DNA from: Pseudomonadota bacterium
Lineage (GTDB): Bacteria; Pseudomonadota; Alphaproteobacteria; Rhizobiales; Hyphomicrobiaceae
Direction: 5' to 3'
Assembly (NCBI GenBank): GCA_021813195.1
Contig: JAKALI010000037.1
Span: 1 to 16,140 of the forward strand
Length of the DNA: 16,140 nt
The translations under genes and the position numbers were made by a program. The notes under the pieces were generated by a model, which did not search any database, was not told where the DNA came from, and saw nothing but the letters and a program-made list of their open reading frames with translations. Positions 1 to 8,385 of this stretch are shown piece after piece (the stretch's first letter is position 1; every line of letters starts with the position of its first letter).

Positions 1-1
1 C

Positions 2-853
2 GCCTACATCAAGGTTTCGACCTTCAATGAGCAGACCCATGCCAGCCTCGTAAAGGCGATGGACGAGATGAAGAAGCAGATCGGCCCACGGCTGCGCGGC
101 TACCTCATCGACTTACGCAATAACCCGGGCGGTCTTCTCGATCAGGCGATTGCCGTGACGGATGATTTCCTGGACCGGGGCGCTATCGTCCTGACCAAAG
201 GCCGCAATAACGAGGAAACGCAGCGTGCTCAGGCACGCCCGGGCGATGTTGCGGATGGCAAGCCGGTTGTCGTTCTCATCAACGGCGGATCCGCATCGGC
301 ATCCGAGATCGTCGCGGGCGCGTTGCAAGATCACAAGCGGGCGACGGTGATCGGCACGCGATCCTTTGGCAAGGGTTCGGTGCAGACGATTATTCCGCTG
401 GGCGCGAATGGGGCGATCCGCCTCACCACGGCGCGCTATTACACCCCCTCCAACCGCTCGATCCAGGCCAAAGGCATTGATCCGGACATCGTGATCGAGC
501 AAGAGCTGCCCGATGAGTTGAAGGGTAAGGTGGCAGCCGAGAAGCCGCGCGGAGAGGCGAGCCTGCGGGGCCACTTGAAGAATGGTTCGGCCGCGGACCC
601 AGACAAGCAGGCGGGTGATTCCGAGGATAATTCTACCGGAGCCAAGGAGGAGGAGAAGGAGGAGAGCGGCTCGCTCGCCTACGTTCCGAAGGAACCGGAG
701 AAGGATACGCAGTTGCAATACGCGCTCTCGTTCTTGCGCGGTACGGCGACCGAAGCGAATGTTGCGAAGAAGCCGGGGGATGCTCCAAATCCTGCAGTGC
801 CCGCCGATGGTAGCAGCGGGTCCTCCAACGAAGCGCCCTCTGTGCCGAACTGA
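2..853 (+). CDS. ctpA: C-terminal processing serine protease (S41 family, CtpA), 5'-truncated
   Basis: This is the 3' part of a periplasmic, PDZ-containing C-terminal processing peptidase; the reading frame is open to the left edge, so signal peptide and PDZ domain lie outside the window. The visible part is the S41 catalytic core. LIDLRNNPGG is the substrate-binding strand and loop, GGSASASEIVAGAL holds the nucleophile serine (codon about 296-298), and SFGKGSVQT holds the general-base lysine (codon about 371-373), 25 residues later as in Prc/CtpB, with the usual Gln four residues after it. After the protease domain comes a roughly 100-residue tail rich in Glu, Lys, Ser, Pro and Gly, with an SGSLAYVPKEPEKD segment and LQYALSFLRG, a layout common in Hyphomicrobiales CtpA. 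It is followed by a strong terminator. The family call is very secure; the physiological substrate cannot be read from the sequence. Confidence 0.95.
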   Translation, partial: AYIKVSTFNEQTHASLVKAMDEMKKQIGPRLRGYLIDLRNNPGGLLDQAIAVTDDFLDRGAIVLTKGRNNEETQRAQARPGDVADGKPVVVLINGGSASASEIVAGALQDHKRATVIGTRSFGKGSVQTIIPLGANGAIRLTTARYYTPSNRSIQAKGIDPDIVIEQELPDELKGKVAAEKPRGEASLRGHLKNGSAADPDKQAGDSEDNSTGAKEEEKEESGSLAYVPKEPEKDTQLQYALSFLRGTATEANVAKKPGDAPNPAVPADGSSGSSNEAPSVPN

Positions 854-927
854 TCGGGCGTCTGTGGCGGATCTCGCTCGATTGATTGAACCGCCTTTGC
901 CCTGGTAAACACAAGTTGAGAAACGAG

Positions 928-958
928 CAGGGCGCCGCACTCGGGCGCCCTGTTTTTT
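928..958 (+). terminator. Rho-independent terminator after ctpA
   Basis: A 9-bp GC-rich stem (cagggcgcc at 928-936 pairing with ggcgccctg at 944-952) with a 7-nt loop is followed directly by six T residues (953-958). It lies 75 bases after the ctpA stop and separates ctpA from the first Nudix gene, so the two are probably not co-transcribed to a large extent. Confidence 0.9.
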
Positions 959-1004
959 ATCAGAAGCACATCAAAAAAAATCGCGAGCTAGGCTGCAATC
1001 CCCC

Positions 1005-1529
1005 ATGACCCTGAGCGACCGTAATAACCTGACCGCGCTCAGCTATCGCCCGTGCGTCGGCGTCATGCTCATCAATCGAGACGGTCTGGTGTGGGTCGGG
1101 CAACGCGCGGACGCGCGAGGCAGTCCAGAGGGTACCGGTTCCTGGTGGCAGATGCCCCAAGGGGGGATCGACAGCGGAGAGGACGTGCACGCTGCAGCTC
1201 GGCGCGAACTCTACGAGGAGACCTGTGTTCGTTCGGTGCGTGTCCTCGGTGAGACCGAGGACTGGCTGATGTACGATCTGCCGGACGAATTGATCGGTAA
1301 GGTGTGGGGCGGGCGGTACCGCGGCCAGCGTCAAAAGTGGGTTGCGCTTCGCTTCACGGGTCAGGACGACGAGATCGATATCTCGGCTCCGCCGGGTCAC
1401 GAGGCCGAATTCGTCGCCTGGCAGTGGGCGCCGGTAACGTCTCTTGTGGACCTGATCGTGCCGTTCAAGCGGCACGTTTATGACGCCGTCGTGCGTGAGC
1501 TCGGCCCCTTAGCGCGGCCCGAACGATAA
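1005..1529 (+). CDS. rppH: RNA pyrophosphohydrolase, Nudix family (first of a tandem pair)
   Basis: The 174-residue product belongs to the RppH/NudH group, cytoplasmic Nudix hydrolases that remove pyrophosphate from 5'-triphosphorylated RNA (or cleave diadenosine polyphosphates) and so start mRNA decay. Family marks are [15 protein letters not shown] near the N-terminus, [13 protein letters not shown] leading into the Nudix helix at about residues 53-75, the [14 protein letters not shown] strand, the EAEFVAWQW segment and the [15 protein letters not shown] tail, all laid out as in E. coli RppH. The Nudix box reads G-x5-E-x7-REL-x-EET-C-V: the metal-binding glutamates are present, but the usual Gly near the end is Cys (residue 74). 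The start at 1005 is the first ATG; the ribosome site is weak. It lies 113 bases before a paralogue that shares roughly half its residues. Enzyme class secure; exact substrate inferred. Confidence 0.9.
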   Translation: MTLSDRNNLTALSYRPCVGVMLINRDGLVWVGQRADARGSPEGTGSWWQMPQGGIDSGEDVHAAARRELYEETCVRSVRVLGETEDWLMYDLPDELIGKVWGGRYRGQRQKWVALRFTGQDDEIDISAPPGHEAEFVAWQWAPVTSLVDLIVPFKRHVYDAVVRELGPLARPER

Positions 1530-1642
1530 AATCATCCAGCGTGGCGCCCCTGTCACAAATCCGCTTTGACCGGCGCACTATACTAGAAACCTGATTCGGC
1601 AGATTTTTTGGGCTTCTATCCCGATATTTCGGTGCTCGAGCT

Positions 1643-2170
1643 ATGTTGGCACGCGATCACATTGTCGATCCGACCCCTTTAGAGCTTCCTCTGCGCAAGG
1701 GCGTCGGTGTGATGTTGATCAACCGCCGGGGTCTTGTTTGGACCGGGCGACGCCGGCCGAAATGGGTTGGCGACCGGTCGGCATATGTTTGGCAGATGCC
1801 CCAGGGTGGGCTGGATCCTGGGGAGGATCCTCTCGATGCCGCGTATCGAGAATTGGAAGAGGAGACGGGGGTCCGTAGTGTCGAGCTCATAGCGGAGTTA
1901 CCGCATACGCTGAGCTACCTGCTACCGGAAGATCTTGTCGGCGTCGCTCTCAAGGGCCGGTATCGGGGTCAGGAACAGCGCTGGTTCGCGATGCGGTTTC
2001 TGGGCGACGACGCGGAAATCGATCTTTTTGCGCGCGGTCGCGCGAAGGCCGAATTCGATCGCTGGAAGTGGCGGCCGATCGGCGAGCTGCCGGAGCTGAT
2101 TGTGGATTTCAAGCGGCCGCTTTACGAAGAGCTGGTGCGGGCATTCTCTGTTTACGCCAAACCTGAGTGA
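1643..2170 (+). CDS. rppH: RNA pyrophosphohydrolase, Nudix family (second of a tandem pair)
   Basis: This 175-residue RppH-type Nudix hydrolase is the second copy of the tandem. It has a fully canonical Nudix box at about residues 55-77 (GGLDPGED ... RELEEETGV), the preceding VWQMPQGG, the RYRGQEQRWFAMRF strand, the AEFDRWKWRPI segment and VDFKRPLYEELVRAF at the end. With its intact catalytic helix it is the better candidate for the housekeeping mRNA 5'-pyrophosphohydrolase. The ATG at 1643 has only a weak upstream purine run. The gene ends 74 bases before the oppositely oriented atpC stop, so the two transcription units converge; I saw no clear terminator between them. Function is from family knowledge; the split of work between the two copies is unknown. 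Confidence 0.92.
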   Translation: MLARDHIVDPTPLELPLRKGVGVMLINRRGLVWTGRRRPKWVGDRSAYVWQMPQGGLDPGEDPLDAAYRELEEETGVRSVELIAELPHTLSYLLPEDLVGVALKGRYRGQEQRWFAMRFLGDDAEIDLFARGRAKAEFDRWKWRPIGELPELIVDFKRPLYEELVRAFSVYAKPE

Positions 2171-2244
2171 CATTGGGCTCGACGGTCTGAGGCGCGGCGC
2201 CTGCTACCGGTGAACACGCCACACGCCCGTCTCCGACGCGATGA

Positions 2245-2643
2245 TCACGTCAAGCGGGCGCCGATTGACTTCAATCCATCCACGGCTGACGCAGCCATGA
2301 AGCGGTCCTCGTCTGTCTCAGCCGTCTCCAGTTCGGCCTCAGCAGCGCGAAGTTCATCCGCCAGCCTGCTGGCGTCGAATTCGCTCAAGTCAAACGCGCG
2401 ATCGGCCAGAACCGTAGCGCTTGTCGCGTTGACCTCGACGAACCCTGATTTGACAAAAATGCGCCGCTTGGTTCCCTGTGTGGTCACGTCGAGGACGCCG
2501 GGCCGCAGCGTCGAAACGACGGGCGCGTGGCCAGCATAAATTGTAAAGTCTCCCTCCATACCTGGGATTACGACCTCGTCGGCCTCAGCCGACAGCAGAA
2601 CGCGCTCGGGAGATACGAGTTCAAATGTGAATGTTTTCGCCAT
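2245..2643 (-). CDS. atpC: F1 ATP synthase epsilon subunit
   Basis: Epsilon subunit of the F1 sector (about 132 residues), part of the central stalk; it couples gamma rotation to the c-ring and can inhibit ATP hydrolysis. The N-terminal beta-sandwich is clear (TFTFELVSPERVLLSAEADEVVIPG, EGDFTIYAGHAPVVSTLRPG), with FVEVNATSATVLADRAF at its end, followed by the helical C-terminal arm (LADELRAAEAELETAETDEDRFMAASAVDGL). Two start codons lie six bases apart (2649 and 2643). The downstream one is preferred because a GGA lies six bases before it but only one base before the other; the longer form would add Met-Ala. It is the last gene of the atp operon, separated from the small cysteine-containing gene by 71 bases that include a hairpin. 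Very secure. Confidence 0.95.
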   Translation of the reverse strand: MAKTFTFELVSPERVLLSAEADEVVIPGMEGDFTIYAGHAPVVSTLRPGVLDVTTQGTKRRIFVKSGFVEVNATSATVLADRAFDLSEFDASRLADELRAAEAELETAETDEDRFMAASAVDGLKSIGARLT

Positions 2644-2677
2644 CGCCATTCCGTTTTGCGTATGAACCCGCCGTTGA

Positions 2678-2694
2678 TGTCGCCGCGGGCGACA
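2678..2694 (-). other. Intercistronic hairpin between the small Cys ORF and atpC
   Basis: A perfect 7-bp inverted repeat, tgtcgcc (2678-2684) and ggcgaca (2688-2694) with a 3-nt loop, lies in the 71-base gap upstream of atpC. No U-run follows on the minus strand, so it is not a standard terminator. In the transcript it could act as an RNA-processing or stability element that tunes epsilon output; this role is inference. Confidence 0.45.
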
Positions 2695-2714
2695 ATCGGT
2701 GAGGTGATCGTGCC

Positions 2715-2975
2715 CTATCCAGCCTGGTCGTCATCCTCGGTCGTCGCGCGGGCAACATCTTCCGCGGATTGCAGTCTGGTGCCGCAGAACGGGCAGAAGA
2801 AGATCGGATGATCGACCATGCCTGGCTCATCGTCTTCCATTTCGATGATGCCCACCGACATGTAGAGGATACCGGTATCGGCGAGCGTGATGAGCGGTTC
2901 GAAATCTTCCCCGCTCATGGCCTCCTTCAGCTCGTCGCAGCACGAACCGAAATTCTTCTCAGTTCCGTCCGCCAT
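2715..2975 (-). CDS. Small conserved-looking protein with CC and CPFCG motifs, unknown function
   Basis: An 86-residue acidic protein encoded between atpD and atpC in the same direction, 47 bases after atpD and 71 bases before atpC. Visible features are an adjacent cysteine pair (residues 12-13, SCCDELKEAM), a central segment with ADTGILYMSVGIIEMED, and IFFCPFCGTRLQ with the second cysteine pair (61 and 64). Four cysteines in CC plus CxxC form suggest a zinc-ribbon-like or other metal/redox site. The C-terminus is acidic and probably disordered (TTEDDDQAG). No signal peptide or membrane segment is apparent. Its place in the operon makes a gene very likely and a link to ATP synthase assembly, regulation or redox state possible, but I do not recognise a characterised family. 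A metal site is inference from the motif; an unrelated hitch-hiking gene is the alternative. Confidence 0.8.
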   Translation of the reverse strand: MADGTEKNFGSCCDELKEAMSGEDFEPLITLADTGILYMSVGIIEMEDDEPGMVDHPIFFCPFCGTRLQSAEDVARATTEDDDQAG

Positions 2976-3022
2976 CGCCTGGTTCCCGGTGTCCTGTTGG
3001 AGGTTTGACGAACGGATCCGCG

Positions 3023-4483
<1,461 letters not shown>

Positions 4484-5368
4484 TTAAAGCGCTTCCGCGC
4501 CCGAAATGATTTCGATGAGTTCTTTCGTGATGTTGGCTTGGCGCTGACGGTTGTACCTGATCGTCAGCTTGTTGATCATGTCGCCGGCGTTGCGGGTGGC
4601 GTTATCCATCGCAGTCATGCGCGCCCCTTGCTCGGAGGCGGCGTTCTCAAGCAGCCCGCGAAAGATTTGCGTCGCGATATTGCGTTTAAGGAGCGCCGAC
4701 AGGATTGCGTCTTCTTCCGGCTCATAGTCGTAGACGGCGACCGCGGCATGAGATTTGGCAGCGGGCTGGACCTCAGGCAGACGGGCCGGGATCAACTGGA
4801 GAGCTGTCGGCTTTTGCGCAATTACTGACTTGAATTCGGAGAAGTAGAGCGTGGCGACATCGAACTCGCCCGCATCGAAAAGTTCCAGGACCTTCTGCGC
4901 GACGCCATCGGCGTGACGGAAACCGATCTGACGTTCGCCTTGGAAATCGCGCTTCTCGACAATATAGCCACCCAGATCGCGTTTGAGATTGTCGGCACCC
5001 TTGCGGCCCACCGTCATGATCTTGACGGTTTTGCCTTCGCTCAACAGCTTCTGCGCGTGGTAGCGGGCGAGCTTGGCGATGTTGGAGTTAAAACCGCCGC
5101 AAAGACCGCGTTCGGCCGTCAGCACGATGAGCAGATGGACTTGGTCCTTGCCCGTACCAACCAGTAGCGGCGATGCCGTATCGCGGTTGGCGCGGCTGCC
5201 GAGATTGGCGAGAATTGCATCCATACGCTCAGCATATGGTCGCGCGGCAGTTGCGGCCTCTTGTGCGCGACGCAGCTTGGCGGCGGCCACCATCTGCATG
5301 GCCTTGGTGATCTTGCGCGTCGCTTTCACCGAAGCGATGCGATTTCGTAGGTCTTTCAAGCTCGGCAT
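4484..5368 (-). CDS. atpG: F1 ATP synthase gamma subunit
   Basis: Gamma subunit, 294 residues, the rotating central shaft inside the alpha3beta3 hexamer. The N-terminal helix is diagnostic ([20 protein letters not shown], then [20 protein letters not shown]), the middle Rossmann-like part contains [16 protein letters not shown], and the C-terminal helix contains [20 protein letters not shown] and ends in [19 protein letters not shown]. The start has an aggatg Shine-Dalgarno about five bases before the ATG. A 138-base gap carrying a palindromic repeat unit separates it from atpA. Length matches the family. Identity certain. Confidence 0.98.
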   Translation of the reverse strand: MPSLKDLRNRIASVKATRKITKAMQMVAAAKLRRAQEAATAARPYAERMDAILANLGSRANRDTASPLLVGTGKDQVHLLIVLTAERGLCGGFNSNIAKLARYHAQKLLSEGKTVKIMTVGRKGADNLKRDLGGYIVEKRDFQGERQIGFRHADGVAQKVLELFDAGEFDVATLYFSEFKSVIAQKPTALQLIPARLPEVQPAAKSHAAVAVYDYEPEEDAILSALLKRNIATQIFRGLLENAASEQGARMTAMDNATRNAGDMINKLTIRYNRQRQANITKELIEIISGAEAL

Positions 5369-5412
5369 TCGAGCATCCTATTCAGTCGACAATTGCGCGG
5401 GTCTCGACCACA

Positions 5413-5498
5413 GAGAGGGCCAGAGGAAAGGGCAGATGAGCGAGACTTCGCTCATGTGCCTGCCCTTTACCCTGACCCTCTCCCCTCATGGGGAGAGG
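5413..5498. repeat. REP-like palindromic unit between atpA and atpG
   Basis: This spacer is almost entirely inverted repeats. An inner 8-bp stem (atgagcga 5436-5443 with tcgctcat 5448-5455) sits inside a 9-bp stem (aaagggcag 5427-5435 with ctgcccttt 5460-5468). That is flanked by an outer 11-base arm with one mismatch (gagagggccag 5413-5423 against ctgaccctctc 5472-5482). A second hairpin (cctctcccc 5477-5485 with ggggagagg 5490-5498, loop tcat) shares bases with the outer arm, so the two folds partly exclude each other. The ccctctcccc...ggggagagg block is of a kind common as dispersed intergenic repeats in proteobacterial genomes. In the atp mRNA it could stabilise or attenuate; whether it is repeated elsewhere in the genome cannot be told from this window. 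Confidence 0.7.
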
Positions 5499-5506
5499 CA
5501 GGAGCA

Positions 5507-7036
5507 TCAGGCGACGAATCCCTTAGAGAATTTGTCAAGGAACGCTACCAGCTTCTTTTCGGTTTCGCCGGACAGAGCCTTTTCGGCTTCGATGGTGCCG
5601 AGAATGGATTTCTCTTCTCGCAAGCTGGTGAGCAGGGCCTGCTCGAACTTGCCGATCGCAGAGACCGGCAGCGGATCGAGATAGCCTCGCGTGCCCGCGA
5701 AGATCACGGCGACCTGCTCTTCCATCTTAAGCGGCGAGAACTGCGGTTGCTTGAGGAGTTCCGTCAGACGCGCGCCACGGGCCAAGAGTTTCTGCGTGGC
5801 TGCATCGAGATCCGAGCCGAACTGTGCGAACGCAGCCATTTCACGATACTGGGCAAGCTCGCCTTTGATCTTGCCAGCGACCTGCTTCATCGCCTTGGTC
5901 TGCGCCGACGAGCCCACGCGCGACACCGACAAACCGACGTTCACGGCAGGACGGATGCCCTGATAGAAGAGGTCCGTTTCGAGGAAGATCTGGCCGTCGG
6001 TAATGGAGATGACGTTCGTCGGAATGTACGCCGACACGTCGTTCGCCTGGGTTTCAATGACCGGCAGCGCCGTCAGCGAACCTTTGCCCGCCGCGTCACC
6101 GAGCTTGGCTGCGCGTTCGAGCAGGCGCGAGTGGAGGTAGAAGACGTCGCCCGGATAGGCTTCGCGTCCGGGCGGACGGCGCAGAAGCAGCGACATTTGT
6201 CGGTAGGCGACGGCTTGTTTGGAAAGATCGTCGTAAGCGATCACAGCATGCATGCCATTGTCGCGGAAGAATTCACCCATCGTACAGCCGGTGAAGGGTG
6301 CGAGATACTGCATCGGCGCGGGATCTGAGGCGGTAGCAGCGACGATGATCGAGTACTCGAGCGCGCCACGCTCCTCCAGAACCTTGACGAATTGCGCTAC
6401 GGTCGAGCGCTTCTGGCCGATGGCGACATACACGCAATAGAGCTTCTGACTCTCATCGTTGCCGGAATTAAGGGGCTTTTGATTGAGGAATGTATCGAGA
6501 ATGACGGCGGTCTTGCCGGTCTGGCGGTCGCCGATGATGAGTTCGCGCTGGCCACGGCCGATCGGGATCAGGGCGTCGATGGCTTTGAGGCCAGTCGCCA
6601 TCGGCTCATGCACGGACTTGCGCGGCAGAATGCCGGGCGCCTTGACGTCCACGCGCATGCGTTTGTCGAACTTGATCGGGCCTTTGCCGTCGATCGGGTT
6701 GCCGAGCGCGTCCACGACGCGACCCAGAAGGCCCTTCCCGACCGGCACGTCGACGATCGAGCCCGTGCGCTTGACGGTATCGCCTTCCTTGATGCTACGG
6801 TCGTCACCGAAGATCACGACACCCACATTGTCGGCTTCCAGGTTCAGCGCCATGCCACGGATGCCGCCCGGGAACTCGACAAGTTCGCCAGCCTGCACCT
6901 TGTCGAGGCCGTAGACGCGCGCGATGCCGTCGCCGACCGACAGCACCTGCCCGATCTCGGAAACCTCGGCCTCCTTGCCGAAATTCTTGATTTGCTCCTT
7001 CAGGATCGCGGTGATCTCTGCGGCCCGGATTTCCAT
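5507..7036 (-). CDS. atpA: F1 ATP synthase alpha subunit
   Basis: Alpha subunit, 509 residues, the nucleotide-binding but non-catalytic partner of beta. The start at 7036 gives [20 protein letters not shown], the normal N-terminus for the family, and has aagg four bases and agagg eleven bases upstream; the frame stays open 44 codons further upstream without homology. The beta-barrel [20 protein letters not shown], then GDRQTGKT (about residues 169-176), [13 protein letters not shown], the [20 protein letters not shown] block and the Arg-containing [20 protein letters not shown] all fit. It follows atpH after a 154-base gap that includes a short hairpin. Identity certain. Confidence 0.98.
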   Translation of the reverse strand: MEIRAAEITAILKEQIKNFGKEAEVSEIGQVLSVGDGIARVYGLDKVQAGELVEFPGGIRGMALNLEADNVGVVIFGDDRSIKEGDTVKRTGSIVDVPVGKGLLGRVVDALGNPIDGKGPIKFDKRMRVDVKAPGILPRKSVHEPMATGLKAIDALIPIGRGQRELIIGDRQTGKTAVILDTFLNQKPLNSGNDESQKLYCVYVAIGQKRSTVAQFVKVLEERGALEYSIIVAATASDPAPMQYLAPFTGCTMGEFFRDNGMHAVIAYDDLSKQAVAYRQMSLLLRRPPGREAYPGDVFYLHSRLLERAAKLGDAAGKGSLTALPVIETQANDVSAYIPTNVISITDGQIFLETDLFYQGIRPAVNVGLSVSRVGSSAQTKAMKQVAGKIKGELAQYREMAAFAQFGSDLDAATQKLLARGARLTELLKQPQFSPLKMEEQVAVIFAGTRGYLDPLPVSAIGKFEQALLTSLREEKSILGTIEAEKALSGETEKKLVAFLDKFSKGFVA

Positions 7037-7152
7037 GTACCTTGACCTCTTGTCTTCGCGGTTGTCGTCTCGTCGCGTTTGTTTCGATCGCGAGGTCCCA
7101 GCACCTGATGCCAAGCTCGCTCGTTTCCCCGTGGTCGGTCCGCTACAATCGG

Positions 7153-7168
7153 TTGCGGCGGGCCGCAA
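7153..7168 (-). other. Short hairpin in the atpH-atpA spacer
   Basis: A perfect 6-bp inverted repeat (ttgcgg 7153-7158, ccgcaa 7163-7168, loop cggg) lies just downstream of the atpH stop in the 154-base spacer before atpA. On the minus strand it is preceded by agatt and followed by ccgattg, with no U-run, so termination is unlikely; an intercistronic processing or stability role is possible. Confidence 0.3.
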
Positions 7169-7190
7169 AATCTCTCAGGCTGTCACGTCC

Positions 7191-7751
7191 TCACGCAGTG
7201 CCCCGAAGCGCATGGCGCATTGAAGCGAGCTTCGTTTTCAGTGAACTGTCGACCATGCGACTGCCGACTTTGACGATCAATCCGCCAAGAATCGACGGGT
7301 CCACCTTGGACGCAACTTTCACGTCTTTGCCGACGGAGCTTGTTAGAATCGCGCGCAATTCTTGGAGTTGCGCATCTGTGAGCGCGGTCGCGGACGTCAC
7401 TTCCGCCAAGACCTCGCCGCGCGCCTTGGCGGCCAGCGCCCGAAAGCTGCGGACAACATCGGGTGCCGTGAACAGCCGGCGATTACGCGCGAGTACTCCA
7501 AAAAAGTTTGCCGTCGTCGATCCCACGCCGAGCTTGGCGAGCACCGCGGAGAGTGCACGGGCCTGATCGTCGGCCGATATTACTGGACTGCGGATCATCC
7601 GCGCAAAATCTGCGCTTGTGTCGATCGCGGACTGGACTTTGGCAAGATCAGCCTCGATCTCTGCAATCTGGCCGTTTTCACTCGCCAACTCGAATAATGC
7701 AGAGGCGTATCGGCCTGCAACACTCGCCAGGAGGGGTTCGTCGGTTGCCAC
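7191..7751 (-). CDS. atpH: F1 ATP synthase delta subunit (OSCP homologue)
   Basis: Delta/OSCP subunit, 186 residues, which joins the top of F1 to the peripheral stalk. The N-terminal six-helix domain starts ASVAGRYASALFELASE and the domain boundary contains LARNRRLFTAPDVVRSF. The C-terminal part has GEVLAEVTSATALTDAQLQE and ends DPSILGGLIVKVGSRMVDSS followed by LKTKLASMRHAL, the usual OSCP signature. The predicted start is a GTG with only a weak Shine-Dalgarno (no clear AGGAG); no better ATG lies nearby in frame and this start gives the expected N-terminus. It is the first gene of the atp operon and is preceded by a long stretch without a convincing gene. Confidence 0.95.
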   Translation of the reverse strand: MATDEPLLASVAGRYASALFELASENGQIAEIEADLAKVQSAIDTSADFARMIRSPVISADDQARALSAVLAKLGVGSTTANFFGVLARNRRLFTAPDVVRSFRALAAKARGEVLAEVTSATALTDAQLQELRAILTSSVGKDVKVASKVDPSILGGLIVKVGSRMVDSSLKTKLASMRHALRGTA

Positions 7752-8261
7752 GTCGGAGGCTCTCGTGCGCTATGGAACGGTGGTGGCCTGGCGGCGCGTC
7801 ACACGTTCCGACAAAAGGCTGGAGCAATGCCAAGAGCCGGGAGCGATCCGAAGTCCCCACGCCACCCCTCTTGAAATGCGCGGTCCCTGTAACATGGGCC
7901 ATGCACGGCATCAACCGCTCCAGGCGAACAGGAATGCCGCACGTACTCGCGCACGGTTTCGCAGAGTTTGCCCTGCAAAGCCTCAACCGTATGCGGTGGC
8001 GCTCATCTGCTTTCAGCGCTCTGCCGGCTGGGGAACTGCTCAACGCACTCGGATGGACCAACACGACCCTGCCACCCCGTTGCGCGGGCCGGTCCCCGCG
8101 GCGAACGGTTCTGTGGAATCGGGCAGCGATCTCTCCGAGCCAACGGGCATGATGGGGCGACGTCTCGCTCGCGCGGTTGTCACTACGGGGTGTAACCTTC
8201 CGCAAACGGAGGCGTCCGGAACTCAATAAACCTAATCAATCGCCATTGGGGTGGCGCGGTA
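7752..8261. other. About 510-base stretch without a convincing gene upstream of atpH
   Basis: Open frames exist on both strands here (a 182-codon minus frame from 8226 that runs into atpH, and two long plus frames), but none has a ribosome site at its start, a natural residue composition or a family I recognise. They look like chance openings in GC-rich DNA. I saw no tRNA, tmRNA, SRP-RNA or RNase P signatures. If the atp promoter is the TATAAT at 8300-8305, this is a roughly 540-base 5' leader of atpH; alternatively it contains an unrecognised small RNA or decayed gene. Confidence 0.4.
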
Positions 8262-8284
8262 GGTTGCGGCCCAACCGATTTTTT
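8262..8284 (+). terminator. Terminator-like hairpin with six-T run
   Basis: ggttg (8262-8266) can pair with caacc (8272-8276) around a 5-nt loop, followed after two bases by six T residues (8279-8284). The stem is short for this GC content, so strength is uncertain. If real, it implies a rightward transcript ending here, although no clear rightward gene precedes it; it could also shield the gene at 8386 from readthrough antisense to atpH. Confidence 0.35.
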
Positions 8285-8298
8285 GTTGCGCGCGCAAC
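8285..8298. repeat. Perfect 14-bp palindrome gttgcgcgcgcaac
   Basis: This perfect dyad lies between the T-run at 8279-8284 and the TATAAT box (minus strand, 8300-8305), where the atp transcript would start. It may be an operator or the base of a 5' RNA stem. A GC-rich core makes chance occurrence possible. Confidence 0.4.
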
Positions 8299-8299
8299 T

Positions 8300-8328
8300 A
8301 TTATAAACACATTCTACGCCCGCGGAAG
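8300..8328 (-). promoter_or_regulatory. Candidate promoter of the atp operon
   Basis: The minus strand has a perfect TATAAT at 8305-8300. Seventeen bases upstream (8328-8323) is CTTCCG, a weak match to the alphaproteobacterial CTTGAC -35 element. A good -10 with a poor -35 overlapped by an inverted repeat would fit an activator- or repressor-controlled promoter. Transcription would start near 8293, leaving a leader of about 540 bases before atpH, which is unusually long and keeps confidence low. Confidence 0.35.
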
Positions 8329-8334
8329 TAGAAT
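8311..8334. promoter_or_regulatory. Inverted repeat ATTCTAC-N10-GTAGAAT, candidate operator
   Basis: Two perfect 7-bp half sites (8311-8317 and 8328-8334) are spaced by 10 bases, so their centres lie 17 bases apart. A further TAGAAT half site is at 8344-8349, 15 bases after the second one. The repeat covers the -35 and spacer of the leftward candidate promoter and the 5' region of the gene starting at 8386, so one regulator could control both. The regulator is unknown. Confidence 0.45.
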
Positions 8335-8385
8335 TTTCACTCATAGAATGCAATCTAAAGATGTTATCTAGGAGATCAGATCGAC

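Noticed and set aside
113..940. 275-codon minus-strand frame antisense to ctpA
   Set aside because: It overlaps the S41 catalytic core on the other strand and runs across the ctpA terminator; no protein features.
1566..1584. TTGACC and TATACT boxes upstream of the second rppH
   Set aside because: Only seven bases separate them, far from the 16-18 needed for a sigma70-type promoter; each alone is weak evidence.
5393..6328. 311-codon plus-strand open frame antisense to atpA
   Set aside because: It starts inside the palindromic spacer and otherwise mirrors the atpA coding strand; the Arg/His-rich composition is that of a shadow frame.
7037..7168. 44-codon N-terminal extension of atpA
   Set aside because: It would start at a TTG, overlaps a hairpin, and the residues before MEIRAAEIT have no counterpart in alpha subunits; a ribosome site supports 7036.
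7678..8226. 182-codon minus-strand frame upstream of and overlapping atpH
   Set aside because: It overlaps the atpH start out of frame, has no ribosome site and a random-looking Arg/Ser/Pro/Cys composition.
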